From Zygaena filipendulae (Eukaryota; Arthropoda; Insecta; Lepidoptera; Zygaenidae), in contig OU015650.1 of assembly GCA_907165275.2 (NCBI GenBank), positions 1,146,001-1,210,000 on the forward strand: DNA of 64,000 bases, written 5' to 3'. Position numbers and translations under genes: made by a program. Position 1 is the stretch's first letter, and each line of letters opens with the position of its first letter. The notes beneath the pieces were generated by a model. The model was given only the letters and a program-made list of their open reading frames with translations. It was not told the DNA's origin and did no database searches. Positions 21,245 through 31,680 of this stretch are shown piece after piece.

Positions 21245-21362
21245 TACCTACAGAACAACACAAATGAAAATACGACAATCCGTTCAGTAGTTTTTGCGTT
21301 TATCCCGAACAGACAGACAGACGCGGCGGAGGAGTTTGTTTTGTAATAATTATGTAAGGATG
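21245..21362 (-). repeat. Helitron-like fragment
   Basis: AATCCGTTCAGTAGTTTTTG, GAACAGACAGACAGACGCGG, CGGAGGAGTTTGTTTTGTAA. It corresponds to the 5' part of the subfamily seen at 41184 and 62640. Confidence 0.4.
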
Positions 21363-21502
21363 TAGCATTAGTATGGGTGCTTTGTTGGAATGTTGGAACC
21401 AAGTTGGAACTGATACATATATAGTGAGTGGACGACTTGACCATTCGCCATTTCTTCTTCTTCATTGGTGTCACTCTTGACAGAGTGGTCGTGGTCATCA
21501 CT

Positions 21503-21845
21503 TTAGGTGTTGGTGGCAAGCTTCACAACACGCCGCCACTCCCCCCTAATGGCCGCCTTCCTCGTGCATTCGTGTACCGATGATGAGCCGTTTACTGCCG
21601 CTTTTATCTGGTCAGTCCACCTCATAGGCGATCTTCCTCGTGGCCTGGTACCCTCAACCTTTCCCTGGACCACAAGTCGCTCAATAGCCACCTCTCCTCG
21701 GTGGCAAACATGACCAAAAAAGGAGAGGATACGAGACTGTACCAAAAATGATAAACGCCGCTTGATGCCGAGTTCTCGAAGTATAGACTCGTTGGTACGG
21801 AATTCAGTCCACGAGCACCACATCTCTAGGGCAATTCGCCATTTG
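21503..21845 (-). pseudogene. RTE-type LINE reverse transcriptase, C-terminal remnant
   Basis: About 105 codons resemble the far C-terminus of RTE-clade endonuclease/reverse transcriptases. Recognisable parts are LEMWC, ELGIKRRLSFLVQSRIL, FFGHV, IERLVVQGKVEGTRPRG and RGRSPMRWTDQIK, then a natural stop at 21503. The catalytic reverse transcriptase motifs lie upstream in an intact element and are missing; the frame further upstream (to 22024) shows no resemblance. It is a 5'-truncated dead copy. Confidence 0.75.
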
Positions 21846-21996
21846 CGCAGGTAGATATAGCACGAAACTCGACAAATCTGACAATTCAACGAGATTAGGG
21901 CGCGGACACCGGATGTCCTGAGGATGTAACCGGAATGATGCGATTTGGCAATGGAGTCGAGTCGTAGGCTGCAGTTTATCAATAAACTAGTATGTA

Positions 21997-22222
21997 AATA
22001 GGCATGTTGGGGTATGAAAAGCAAAATTGTATTTAATCTGTGAGTTAGATAATAATAACAAAACAGACAAAGTGCATTAAAGTTTAGAAGTGGTGACTTT
22101 TGACGTCATAACCTGTACCGTATAAACTGTACAAAGGCGTGACGTCACGCGACATTTTAACTTGTATCGCCGTTCTTTTTTGAATAAAAAAAGAAATATT
22201 TTTTTAGTACACTAGCTCATTT
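21997..22222 (+). mobile_element. CRE-bearing MITE, divergent shortened copy
   Basis: Starts AATAGGCATGTTGGGG and ends CACTAGCTCATT. It is about 100 bp shorter than other copies, with both A/T-rich arms eroded. Even so, both TGACGTCA palindromes survive (TTTGACGTCATAAC and GTGACGTCACGCG). Confidence 0.7.
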
Positions 22223-22309
22223 TATACGTAAATAACATTAGTGTTTGTTAATCAAGACTTTTCATGATTCTGAAAGCTCATAAACCTTAGTATTTTAGAG
22301 CAGAAGAGT

Positions 22310-22480
22310 TTGTTTGTTTGTTTGGTTAAAAGCGCCAATCTCCGGAACTTACTGGTTCGAATTGAAAAATTATTTTCATCTTGGATAGTCCATTTATCGA
22401 GGAAGGCTAAAGGCTAATAACATCACGCTACGACCAATAGGAGCGGAGCAGCAATGAAAAATGTTGCATTAAACGGAAAA
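22310..22480 (+). repeat. Helitron-like fragment, long subfamily
   Basis: GTTTGTTTGTTTGG, TTGGATAGTCCATTTATCGA, ATCACGCTACGACCAATAGG, GGAGCAGCAATGAAAAATG. Homologous to the first half of 18330-18717. Confidence 0.45.
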
Positions 22481-22578
22481 AAATATTCTTTTTGAGAGTT
22501 TCCGTTGAGTACCTATTATATTATCTGTGGCTGCATAAATGGTTAAAGTTACGTAAAATCTTGTAGTAATGAAATATA

Positions 22579-22745
22579 TTTCGCATAGGTAGGATTTTTC
22601 CTGAAATTAACGCGGGTGAAACCGCGGGGCACAGCTAATATTATCATAAGTATATTTCTACACAATCGCATGGTTCTATTCTTACGTCATTTTTCATAGA
22701 CAAATACAATTATGACATACTATAGCTGTGCCCCGCGGTTTCACC
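22579..22745 (+). repeat. Left arm of a large inverted repeat
   Basis: About 165 bp running from TCGCATAGGTAGGATTTTTC through a Helitron-like 3' end (AACCGCGGGGCACAGCTAAT) and ACAATCGCATGGTTCTATTC to TATAGCTGTGCCCCGCGG. Its reverse complement is at 23861-24022. Confidence 0.75.
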
Positions 22746-23345
22746 AGCGTGAAAAGATTTTATGTAACAACTTTTTTCCCGATATCCGATTTGTTAAAAC
22801 AAAGCCTACATGTTGCTCCAGACTTAGCTTAATCTACTACTGAAAACTGCATGACAATCCGTTCAGTAGATGCGGAGATTATCGAGAACAGACAGACAGA
22901 AAAGAATATTAAAAACTTTTTTTTGGTCTTGGTTACTCTTTTTTTATCACCCCTCTCAATGGGGATGTGGACTACTTTTGAAAATTAAAATTCTAATTAG
23001 TCCGTCAGTTAGAAAATAAAAAAACAATAGACACGTATTTTTTGCTTTTTTAAATAAATTAAAATATACAGAGATAAAGCGCATTAAAGTTTAGGGTGAG
23101 GGGGTCGTGACGTCACTAACCGCTAAAACCGCCATACAAACTGTCAGAATAATGACGTCACACGAAATTTCAACTCAATATATCGCCGTTATTTTTTGAT
23201 TAAGTAAAAAAAGAAAAAATACGTGTCCAATATTTTTTAATAATCTACAAGACGGAATAAAAAAAAAATTAGTCAACATGCCTATTTTAGGTAAAAATAT
23301 TCAATGTACAGAATCGCGGATTCTACTCTTTTATTATAGTATAGG
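22724..23345 (-). mobile_element. Helitron-like copy split by a CRE MITE
   Basis: Reversed long-subfamily copy starting ATAGCTGTGCCCCGCGGTTT, passing GAACAGACAGACAGAAAAG and ATCACCCCTCTCAAT. It is interrupted at 22958-23286 and resumes AGGTAAAAATATTCAATGTA to CTCTTTTATTATAGTATAGG. The uninterrupted paralogue is at 30343-30659. Confidence 0.7.
22958..23286 (+). mobile_element. CRE-bearing MITE, copy 5 (reference copy with empty site)
   Basis: 329 bp, AATGGGGATGTGGACTAC ... AACATGCCTATT. Architecture: terminal inverted repeat of about 18 bp; inverted subterminal arms (TTAGTCCGTC, GACACGTATTTTTTGC); a core GTCGTGACGTCACTAACCGC...CCGCCATACAAACTGTCAG...ATGACGTCACACG with two TGACGTCA octamers. 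It lies inside a Helitron-like copy whose empty paralogue reads CTCAATTTTGGGTAAAA. Filled and empty sites overlap in exactly AT, so insertion made a 2-bp AT duplication, or equivalently occurred between A and T. No ORF. The autonomous partner is unknown. Confidence 0.9.
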
Positions 23346-23516
23346 TATAGATAGATATGAATAACTTGGCATTTATTTATAAAATATTCACCCTTCATTT
23401 ATTTATAAAAACATGTTCATTCAGAAGAAAATTATTTAAATAAAGGTTTTGAAACAAACGATTGAAGTAGAGACGCTTGTTAAACATTCTCCATATACTC
23501 TCCGTCCATTTATTAA

Positions 23517-23714
23517 ATTAGCTGTTTCCTGCGGTTTCACCCGCGATAAGTTGGGAGTTCCCGTGGGAATTCCGGAATAAAAATAACCCTATATGCTTCT
23601 TTGTACCCCTGACAATGTGTATGCAAAATTTCATGATGATCGGTTGAGCTGTTAAGGCGTGAAAGCGTAACAAACAAACAAACTTACTTTCGCATTTATA
23701 AAAATAGTAAGGAT
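23517..23714 (-). mobile_element. Helitron-like element, canonical, complete
   Basis: Minus-strand copy with both ends: TTAGCTGTTTCCTGCGGTTT at its 3' end and CATTTATAAAAATAGTAAGGAT at its 5' end. The interior GAAATTTTGCATACAC and CTTTCACGCC blocks are intact in reverse. The frame 23518-23721 is non-coding. Confidence 0.7.
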
Positions 23715-23744
23715 CTACCAAATCTTAGTATTAACGAGCAGCTT

Positions 23745-23850
23745 ACCGCGGCTTCAACCGCGATAACTTCGGAGTTCCCGTGGGAATTCCGGTATAGAAT
23801 TCCTTTTCTGTACTTACCCTTGACCACGTGTATGCAAAATTTGTATGCGT
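23745..23850 (-). repeat. Helitron-like fragment
   Basis: CGCGGCTTCAACCGCGATAA, GGAGTTCCCGTGGGAATTCC, CACGTGTATGCAAAATTTG. Truncated where the right inverted-repeat arm begins. Confidence 0.5.
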
Positions 23851-23860
23851 GTATTTCACG

Positions 23861-24022
23861 CAGGTGAAACCACGGGGCACAGCTATAGTATGTCATAATT
23901 GTATTTGTCTATGAAAAATGACGTAAGAATAGAACCATGCGATTGTGTAGAAATAATCTTCATATTAGCTGTGCCCCGCGGTTTCACCCGCGTTAATTTC
24001 AGGAAAAATCCTACCTATGCGA
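23861..24022 (-). repeat. Right arm of a large inverted repeat
   Basis: Reverse complement of 22579-22745, including GTATGTCATAATTGTATTTG, AATAGAACCATGCGATTGTG and GGAAAAATCCTACCTATGCG. A CRE-family MITE begins at its outer end. Confidence 0.75.
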
Positions 24023-24352
24023 AAAGGCTAGTTTCCTAAATTTTCTTTTTTAGTCCGTTTTGTAGATTATTAAAAAATATTGGACACGTATTTTTTTTTT
24101 TTTATGTAACCAAAAAATAACGGAGATATATCAAGTCGAAATTTCACATGACGTCACGCCTCGCTACAGTTTGTTCGCACGTTATAGCGAGCCGTGACAT
24201 CACGAGTCCCCCACCCTAAACTTTAATGCGCTTTATCTATGCATATTTCCATTATTTTAAAAAAGCAAAAAATACGTGTCTTTTATTTTTTTATTATCTA
24301 ACTGACGGACTAAATAGAATTTTGATTTTTTTACCCAGGAAACTAGCCTATT
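24023..24352 (-). mobile_element. CRE-bearing MITE, 'AGGCTAGTTTCC' subfamily, copy 6
   Basis: Nearly identical to the copy at 14421 (same decayed second octamer GTGACATCAC). It ends AAAGGCTAGTTTCCT and AGGAAACTAGCCTATT. Confidence 0.85.
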
Positions 24353-24359
24353 ATCCCAA

Positions 24360-25435
24360 ATCACATGTTATTGCATAAGGATCTACCCATGTTTGTATAA
24401 TATTACAATATTAGTATCTAATAGAAGCACACTCATATAACAAGTTATCTGTCGGGAACTAACAATTCTATCTAGTTTCAAGCACCTCCCCCCCAAACTC
24501 CTTTCACATTTGGTATAATTTACAAAAATTTCATTTAAAAATTAACTAGAGATTTTTTTACGATCAAAAATCGTTATCTAATGTGCTAAAAAATCAGTTA
24601 CTAACCACCTCTATAGAGCAATCTTATTTTAATCTTACATACATTTTTCACTCATCGAAATATCGAATTTCATGATGATCGGTTGAGCCGTTAAGGCGTG
24701 AAAGCGTAACAAGCAAACAAACTCACTTTTTCATTTATAATATTATTAAGGATTCTCTCAGTCACTAATAAATATACCTAGGTTCTCACCTAATAAATAC
24801 ATAAATTTCTGCATATCGTTTGACTAATAAATTAATTTACCATAAAAATGTTGGTAGGTATTAATTACATGGAGAAAGTATGCATAGAATGTATTACGTA
24901 TTGAGTGTTAATGGAATTAACAATGATAGTTTTCCATGATTAGTAATTTACGTAATACCTAATTTACAACATAATCATATTATGATCAAAATAGAATACT
25001 AAATGGTCATTAATTTAATTTTAAAAAAATTTAAAGGTCTTCTAATAAAACTCGCGTTCATTTCTCTTTGCGGTGACCATGATACTGTGAAACTTTTTGG
25101 AGAACAAAAATATTGTTAAAATGTTAATTATTTTAGTGGATAGGTAATATGAGTGCAAAAATTTGTTAGTTTGCGAGAAATCTCAGAATAATATATTAAT
25201 AGATGCCTTCTCCAAAATGATGGGACATTTGAATCGATATTAATATTTGTCAAGAAGATAGAAACCATTATAAAAGTTAATGTAAGCCAAAAAAAACGAA
25301 TAAAAATGTCACCGAGGGAACCCCTAAATAAGAAAATCTCTTTAATCGGGATCAAATATCAAAAAACAATTTTATTTGCTAAACGCTTTTTTATTATACT
25401 ATAAATAAAATCAATTTATAACTTTGTATAATCCT
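24360..25435. other. Gene-free stretch with one Helitron-like scrap
   Basis: AT-rich. 24666-24753 is a reversed 5' head (GATGATCGGTTGAGCCGTTA to TTATAATATTATTAAGGAT). Nothing else is supported. Confidence 0.45.
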
Positions 25436-25442
25436 ACTAATA

Positions 25443-26082
25443 TCTAATATATATAAATCACGTGTCACGTTGTTTGTCCGCGATGGACTCCGAAACTACT
25501 GAACGGATTTTGATAAAATTTTGCAACCATTTATAATATGGTCCAACTTAAAAGATAGGATAGTTTTATCCCGGAATCCCGCGGGAACTGAAGGACATAG
25601 AGTACTTTTTTCCCGCAACCTCCGCGGGAACTCCGAAATTACCGCGGATGAAATCGCGGGAGACAGCTAGTCTAATATATATAAATCACGTGTCACGTTG
25701 TTTGTTCGTGATGGACTCCGAAACTACTGAACGGATTTTGATAAAATTTTGCAACCATTTATAATATGGTCCAACTTAAAAGATAGGATAGTTTTTATCC
25801 CAGAATTCCCTCGGGAACTGAAGGACATAGAGTACTTTTTTCCCGCAACCTCCGCGGGAACTCCGAAATTACCGCGGATGAAATCGCGGGGGACAGCTAG
25901 TTTAATGTGAAAGTGTGGATGATTGTTAGGTACTCAATAACGCATAAACGGCTAACGGATTTGAATGCAATTTGGCATGCACATTGTCAGGGGTACAGAG
26001 AAAGACATAGGGTACTTTTTATCTCGGAATTCCCACGGGAACTCCATAATTACCGTGGGTGAAACCGCGAGGCACAGCTAGT
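25443..26082 (+). mobile_element. Tandem array of three Helitron-like copies
   Basis: Units 25443-25671 and 25672-25901 are near-identical, about 228 bp each: TCTAATATATATAAATCACG, CCATTTATAATATGGTCCAA, CCCGCAACCTCCGCGGGAAC, ending GACAGCTAGT. A third, different copy (25902-26082, TTAATGTGAAAGTGTGGATG to GGCACAGCTAGT) follows without a gap. Each unit starts directly after the CTAGT of its predecessor. Confidence 0.75.
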
Positions 26083-26189
26083 ATTTAATAATTTAAATTA
26101 ACGACGGTTTTAACAAATTTAAGCCAAAGATAGTATAATACAGCACACTAATACGTACATTTTCTTAAGAAAAATTATGAAATGAAGTA

Positions 26190-26405
26190 GCTTCCGCTGT
26201 CTGTTCGCGATAAACTCAAAAACTACTGAACAGATTTTCATGCGGTTTTCACCAATAGATGGAGTGATTCATGAGGAAGGTTCAAATCTATAGTTTATCC
26301 TGGAATTCTAGCGAGAACTCCGAAATTAGCCCGTGGGACAGCTAGTATATTATAAATTCGAAAGTAACTCCGTCTGTTTGTCTATTACCTTTTCACGTCT
26401 AAACC
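26190..26405 (+). mobile_element. Helitron-like copy followed by a truncated one
   Basis: The first copy (ACTACTGAACAGATTTTCAT ... GTGGGACAGCTAGT at 26346) is followed directly by a bare head ATATTATAAATTCGAAAGTA, cut at about 26405. Confidence 0.5.
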
Positions 26406-26935
26406 ACGTAATACATTTCGATAAGATGTGGCTGAGAGACATTTCTTCCTGAGAAAAGACGAAGTTTCTTATGCTTCCACATTGAATATTGTCTATTAAA
26501 TCCCGTAATTCACTAGGGTAAAGTCGCTGTCAACAACTAGTAAATTTTAATATTTAATATAAGTATTTATAAACCACAATATAAACGCAAAAATTTAAAC
26601 ATTATTCTAACAATTTAGCTTCATACTTTGTTTTATTCACAAATAAATGGCTTCGAACATGCTCCCAACTATATTATGTACTTTACACCAATTAAAGATG
26701 ACAATGAAGCATAAATCGCCTATTCAAGTGAAGCTGTTTCCTTCAGTACCTCTTAGTTTGTTCTGAACAATGTCCCGCCTTTATGGGTAAGTGTGGTTAC
26801 ATTACACCTGTGTATTCGTACAGACAGAGCCAAAATTAAATAATATAAATAGAATATCTTAATGTATGATAAATATGTAATGTATTTTATAGTTTATATA
26901 AATTAAAATTAACTTGAAAACTGGTATTGTTGTAC

Positions 26936-27263
26936 AATAGGGATGTTGACTACTATTGAAAATCAAAATTCTAATTAGTCCGTCAGTTAGAAAATAAAAA
27001 ACAATAGACACGTATTTTTTGCTTTTTTAAATAAATTAAAATATACAGAGATAAAGGGCATTAAAGTTTAGGATGAGGAGGTCGTGACGTCACTAACCGC
27101 AAAACCGCCATACAAACTGTCAGAATAGTGACGTCACGCGAAATTTCAACTCAATATATCGCCGTTATTTTGTGATTACGTAAAAAAGAAAAAATACGTG
27201 TCCAATATTTTTTAATAATCTACAAGACGGACTAAAAAATTAAAATTAGTCAACATGCCCATT
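26936..27263 (+). mobile_element. CRE-bearing MITE, copy 7
   Basis: AATAGGGATGTTGACTAC ... CAACATGCCCATT, both octamers intact. Confidence 0.85.
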
Positions 27264-27754
27264 AAGAACATGTCACGTAGCTTAGATATAGGACGGAAAA
27301 AAATGGTGGATAATCTACATATGTATATAATGGTATAATATCATATTATAGATACCTATGTAATTTCGAGTAAGCTATGAGAGGAAATGATGTAAGTACA
27401 CCTCCCCATAAGTCATAAGATGTATCGACAAACCGATAATGATCTGGAAACTGGCTAAATGAGAGCGTCGCAGGATTAATATTTGATTTATCTTGAAACT
27501 CCTTGGTATAGATATGTGAGATCTTTGCCATCGGTGGATGTCGGCGGCTGATTTGATTATATTAAATAATTATGAAAAATAAACAGGTGTGTACTGTGTA
27601 TTACACGCGTAAAAAGTGCAACTTATAAAAAAAAAATAACAAAGAGTTCTTATAGATATTGTAATAATAATAATCGAGTCGGTGGGCACGCTAGCTGTTA
27701 CAAATCGCTTGTCGAACCATTCGACCCTGCGGAAAGCTTTAAGGGTACCGTAGG

Positions 27755-28261
27755 TAGAGTTACCACCTTTTTTTGGAAAAAAATATAAGTTTTTTTCCGA
27801 ATAAATGTGCAATAATACTTTTGGGAAATGCAGGGAAAAAAAATAGTATAAAAATATTGTGTTATCATTATGTATCGGGCAGCATTCATCTCCAAATATT
27901 TGCTAGTTTGACAGTTGACGTTCTGTTGCCGGGTATGCTGTTCTGAAATTCCCCGTGCTGCACTGGAACAATCTAACATTGTCATTGGCGTTTCGCCATA
28001 ATTGAAGAAGTAGATGAAGACATTTTTATTACTAAGAAACGTTGTCATTGGCAAATTATAATTATAGACGCCATTATTAAAGAAGAAGAAGAAGAGGGTG
28101 CGTTCTAGACCAGTGACAGTTAATATAAAAAAGCGCGACAGTTGAATTAGGCATAAAAATATAGTATTTTCCGTACTGTATTATTTTTCTATAATATATA
28201 GTACAATTATTGACTGAAATATAGTACGATACTATATAATATAGTACCAGTGGCAACCCTA
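27755..28261. mobile_element. hAT-type non-autonomous element with 8-bp target duplication
   Basis: Terminal repeats TAGAGTTACCAC (left) and the reverse complement of GTGGCAACCCTA (right) fit the TAGNG start of hAT elements. The flanks ACCGTAGG (27747-27754) and ACCCTAGG (28262-28269) agree at 7 of 8 bases. Subterminal blocks TTTTCCCTGCATTT and AATTCAACTGTCGCGCTTTT are shared with 33395-33692 in the opposite orientation. It carries the nested dispersed repeat at 27966-28090. Confidence 0.65.
27966..28090 (+). repeat. Dispersed repeat, copy nested in the hAT-type element
   Basis: CAATCTAACATTGTCATTGG ... AGACGCCATTATTAAAG followed by (GAA)n. Its right end gives the fullest view of the family: the reversed copy at 44133 starts CTTTAATAATGGCGTCTATA. 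Confidence 0.5.
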
Positions 28262-28399
28262 ACCCTAGGGTACCGTTTTCGCGTCCGATCCCCCAACAAA
28301 GTTAGCATATCGAGTATCCGAAGGCTATTTATTATATAGAATTGATGCCTTTGATGATCCTAATCCTTATCTTAGTGAAGAGAGCAAAAACCGTCCGTG

Positions 28400-28802
28400 T
28401 GCGGCCAGTTTTATACGAGTGACGCATTTGTCACAAATTTTCTCCCGTACTCAAACAAGGTTCACTGCAAAACCTTTGAAATTCAACTACGCAGACACCT
28501 ACTCAGCGCTCACTGTCGGCGACTGTACGTGTGCACTCGTCTCGTGATAACAGCCAGCCTCTCGGTCTGATCCGCGCCGGCGCAGCGGTCTCGCGCGCGC
28601 ACACGGTCGGTCCGCTCGCGCTCTCGACGCCGCCATTTGGAACCTTAGCCGAACGCGATAAGGACCAAACTAAAGTGCACAGTGGGATTTTATTCTCTTA
28701 CTATCTTACGATTAGACAGAAAGCGGACTTTATTTATTGTTTTACGTAAAAAAAAATGTGTTTTCGTTTGTGGTTTTCTTTTTGAGAAGTTTACGTGTTT
28801 GA
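28400..28802 (+). promoter_or_regulatory. GC-rich promoter or non-coding first-exon candidate
   Basis: Positions 28490-28680 are much richer in CpG than their surroundings (GATCCGCGCCGGCGCAGCGG, GTCGGTCCGCTCGCGCTCTC, GACGCCGCCATTTGG). GTGAGT at 28803 could be the donor of an untranslated first exon on the plus strand. No coding exon can be linked, and the frame at 28531-28749 has no recognisable domain. Confidence 0.3.
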
Positions 28803-28869
28803 GTGAGTGTAAAATACGAACAATATCTATTTATGTACCAACTTCTATAAAAAAGGGAACAAACCGATA

Positions 28870-30340
28870 GGAAAATACCAGTTACCATAATAAATAATCA
28901 CCAATAGGTTTCCAAAATCTGAAAATATAATAATCATATACCATAGCAACCATAATAACCATATAGGTTTTCCAATTTTTCTGTTTTCTCTAACTCTACC
29001 TAGTACCTAATTACATGAAAAAGACTTGAAATAGCTTTCTTTTTATATCATTAGGTTTTTAAGTCTTAATTAATTTTATTTAATGAATTAGGTAGGTATA
29101 TCTGTTCCGATATTCATTATAGAGTCAAACCTTAGATCTCCGATGCTATTCTGATAGCTCTATCTATAAAATAATTGAGCGATTTTTTTTTTTATATTTT
29201 CTTATTTTTATCTCACTTAAAACAAAATATTTCAGTTGGTTACTTTTGTTCCAATAATAACACTTTCAGTAGTTTTGACTCTACATTGGTAACTGGATGC
29301 TAAATATAAAGTTTATAGCTTCAGCAGTTTCGTCTCTACATTGTTTCTACATTTTTTTTCATATAAAGTTTTTTTAATATTGGTCGTTTTAAAACGTTGA
29401 TAAATCAACATTTGAATATTTAAAAAAAATACGTAATTTTCCAATTATTCATTGCTATCAGAGATAGTATCAGAGAAGTCGAAAAATTTCACGTCTTTGC
29501 TGCAAAAATTTTATATCGCCTCAATTATCATATCATTATCAGATACTCTCATTTAGCTAATATTATGTATAAGTTTACGTATTATTAAGTGGATTTGCGT
29601 TCAACCAACCGTTCTATCCCACAAAACTTTTTATTCTATCACTCCATTCTGAACTTAAACTCCTGATCTCTAAGGCTCCTTATATGATTATGTTAAATTA
29701 TAAGCTGTTTTCAATTAATTGGTCACAGAAAAAATATCTTGCATACTTATACCTACCTATGTGTATTGTTTTAGAAATTAAAAGAAAGGTGAAAATTAAT
29801 TAAATTAGGTACTGTTTATAGTATACGGAAAAATTTACTACCATCCTTTTGTGAACACACTGCAATATTTGGTGTACAACAATGTGTATTCTATTCTACT
29901 TAGAAGAAATTTCATGACCGCGGTGTACTTCTAAAATGGATAACATACATTTTTGTTTTTGTGTATTTTATTCATATTTTACTGAAACCATTCGAAAATT
30001 TGAGCACGACGACAAAGACCACAGAAAAATAATAAACCTTTTAACTTAATAAATTAACAAGAAAACATCGTAAAATAGGGTATCTAGTCTACGTTTATGA
30101 TCATTTATTTGCACACCGTGGTGTAAGTTTTCTAAATACAGATATGATAAAAATGTCATGACAGATAAAGAATGTGGGTGCTCTGCCGACCCGAAGATAC
30201 GTTTCCGTTACTTAGAATTACTCTTACTTTCGGCATTAGAATTTAACTGCTAAAGATGTCTTCATATCTGAAGATACCTACGTCTAGTTTAGTCTATTAT
30301 GTATACTGTAAATAATATCTCTGACCATATTTGCAGGGTT
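28870..30340. other. Gene-free AT-rich stretch
   Basis: One of the few segments free of recognised repeats. No frame or motif worth naming. Confidence 0.5.
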
Positions 30341-30342
30341 AG

Positions 30343-30659
30343 TTGATGCTGTGCCCCGCGGTTTCACCCGCACGAAAGGTTTTTATACAACAACTTTTAT
30401 TCCCCGACATCCGATTTCAATGAAGCAAAGCCTATATGTAGCTCCAGGCTACATATAGGCTTAATCTACCTGTGAAAACCGCATGACAATCGGTTCAGTA
30501 GATGCGGAGATTATCGCGAACAGACAGACAGACAGAAAAGAATTTTAAAAACTTTTTTTTTTTGCTTTAATGTTACTCTTCTTTTATCACCCCTCTCAAT
30601 TTTGGGTAAAAATATTCAATGTACAGAATCGCGGATTGTACTCTTTTATTATAGTATAG
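30343..30659 (-). mobile_element. Helitron-like copy, long subfamily, uninterrupted
   Basis: Runs from GCTGTGCCCCGCGGTTTCAC through a local GCCTATATGTAGC/GCTACATATAGGC palindrome, CAGACAGACAGACAGAAAAG and CACCCCTCTCAATTTTGGGT to CTCTTTTATTATAGTATAG. It is the empty-site reference for the MITE at 22958. Confidence 0.65.
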
Positions 30660-30852
30660 ATAAGTTCATTATTCATCAACCATATACGGTTTTTGTAAAA
30701 GTCACGTATAGGTATGTACTATGTACCTACCTGTACTTGCGTAATTATGCAAACACTTCGTTAACGTTATCTTTACTTTAACCTTAATCTACTTGTTCAA
30801 GGACAGTGTTAAATAGAAAGAGTTATGATAGAAATCTCAATTTTTCTATAAT

Positions 30853-31164
30853 AATGGGCATGATGATGGCAAAAAAACAAAATTTTATTAAGTCCGTCAG
30901 TTAGCTAGTAAGTAAAAAAAGACACGTATTTTTTCCTTTTTCAAATTATTTAAATTAAAATTCAGGAATGGGAGCTTGTGACGTCATAACCAATTACAAA
31001 GTATAAAGTGTTCCTAGGCGTGACTTCACACGGATTTCAACCCAATGTATCACCGTTAATTTTTGGTTACGTAAAAAAAGGAAAAATACGTGTCCAATAT
31101 TTTACTTATATTAATTAGGTACAAGACGGACTATAAAAACTAAAATTTAGTCACCTAGCCCATT
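30853..31164 (+). mobile_element. CRE-bearing MITE, copy 8, diverged
   Basis: AATGGGCATGATGATGGC ... GTCACCTAGCCCATT. The first octamer survives (GTGACGTCATAACC); the second is TGACTTCA. Confidence 0.75.
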
Positions 31165-31439
31165 TTGTTGACTGTACATATCGGTTGGTATGTATTATTA
31201 TTTTCAGCTACCTAAGTACTTAACGTTGAGTGGTTTTTAATTCCCAGCAAACAATTTCTCACTCTCGCTCGGTATAAAGCAGACGAGTATCTTCTATCGC
31301 TATTTTTTTTGGTCTATTTATCTGCATTAAAATATAGTCAGTTGCCTCATTGTACTTTCATTTCCGATTAAAAGTGTAGACCGACAGGCAATGTTGGGTA
31401 TAAACAAAATTAAATCAGTTTGATACAAAATTAATACCT

Positions 31440-31680
31440 ATCAGGGCCATCGGTTTCTCCCGCGGGAAACGCTTTTGACAACTTTTTTACTGACATCAGA
31501 TTTGGATTAAAAAAAACATAGGTTAACATATTTGAGATTTGCAAACGGTACGTACGTTCATCGGACTACCTACCTACTGGTATGGTAGGATCAGATGGAT
31601 GGAATAAACTGCTTTATTTAACTGTGAAAACCTCATGGTTTGTTCAGTAGTTAATCATGACAGACAGACAACTTTTTTGT
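31440..31680 (-). repeat. Helitron-like fragment, degenerate
   Basis: GGTTTCTCCCGCGGGAAACG, CAACTTTTTTACTGACATCA, AACTGTGAAAACCTCATGG, CATGACAGACAGACAACT. Confidence 0.4.

Noticed and set aside
25443..26082. Satellite or CRISPR-like direct repeats
   Set aside because: Only two equal units plus a different third; each carries Helitron-like ends, so it is a transposon array.
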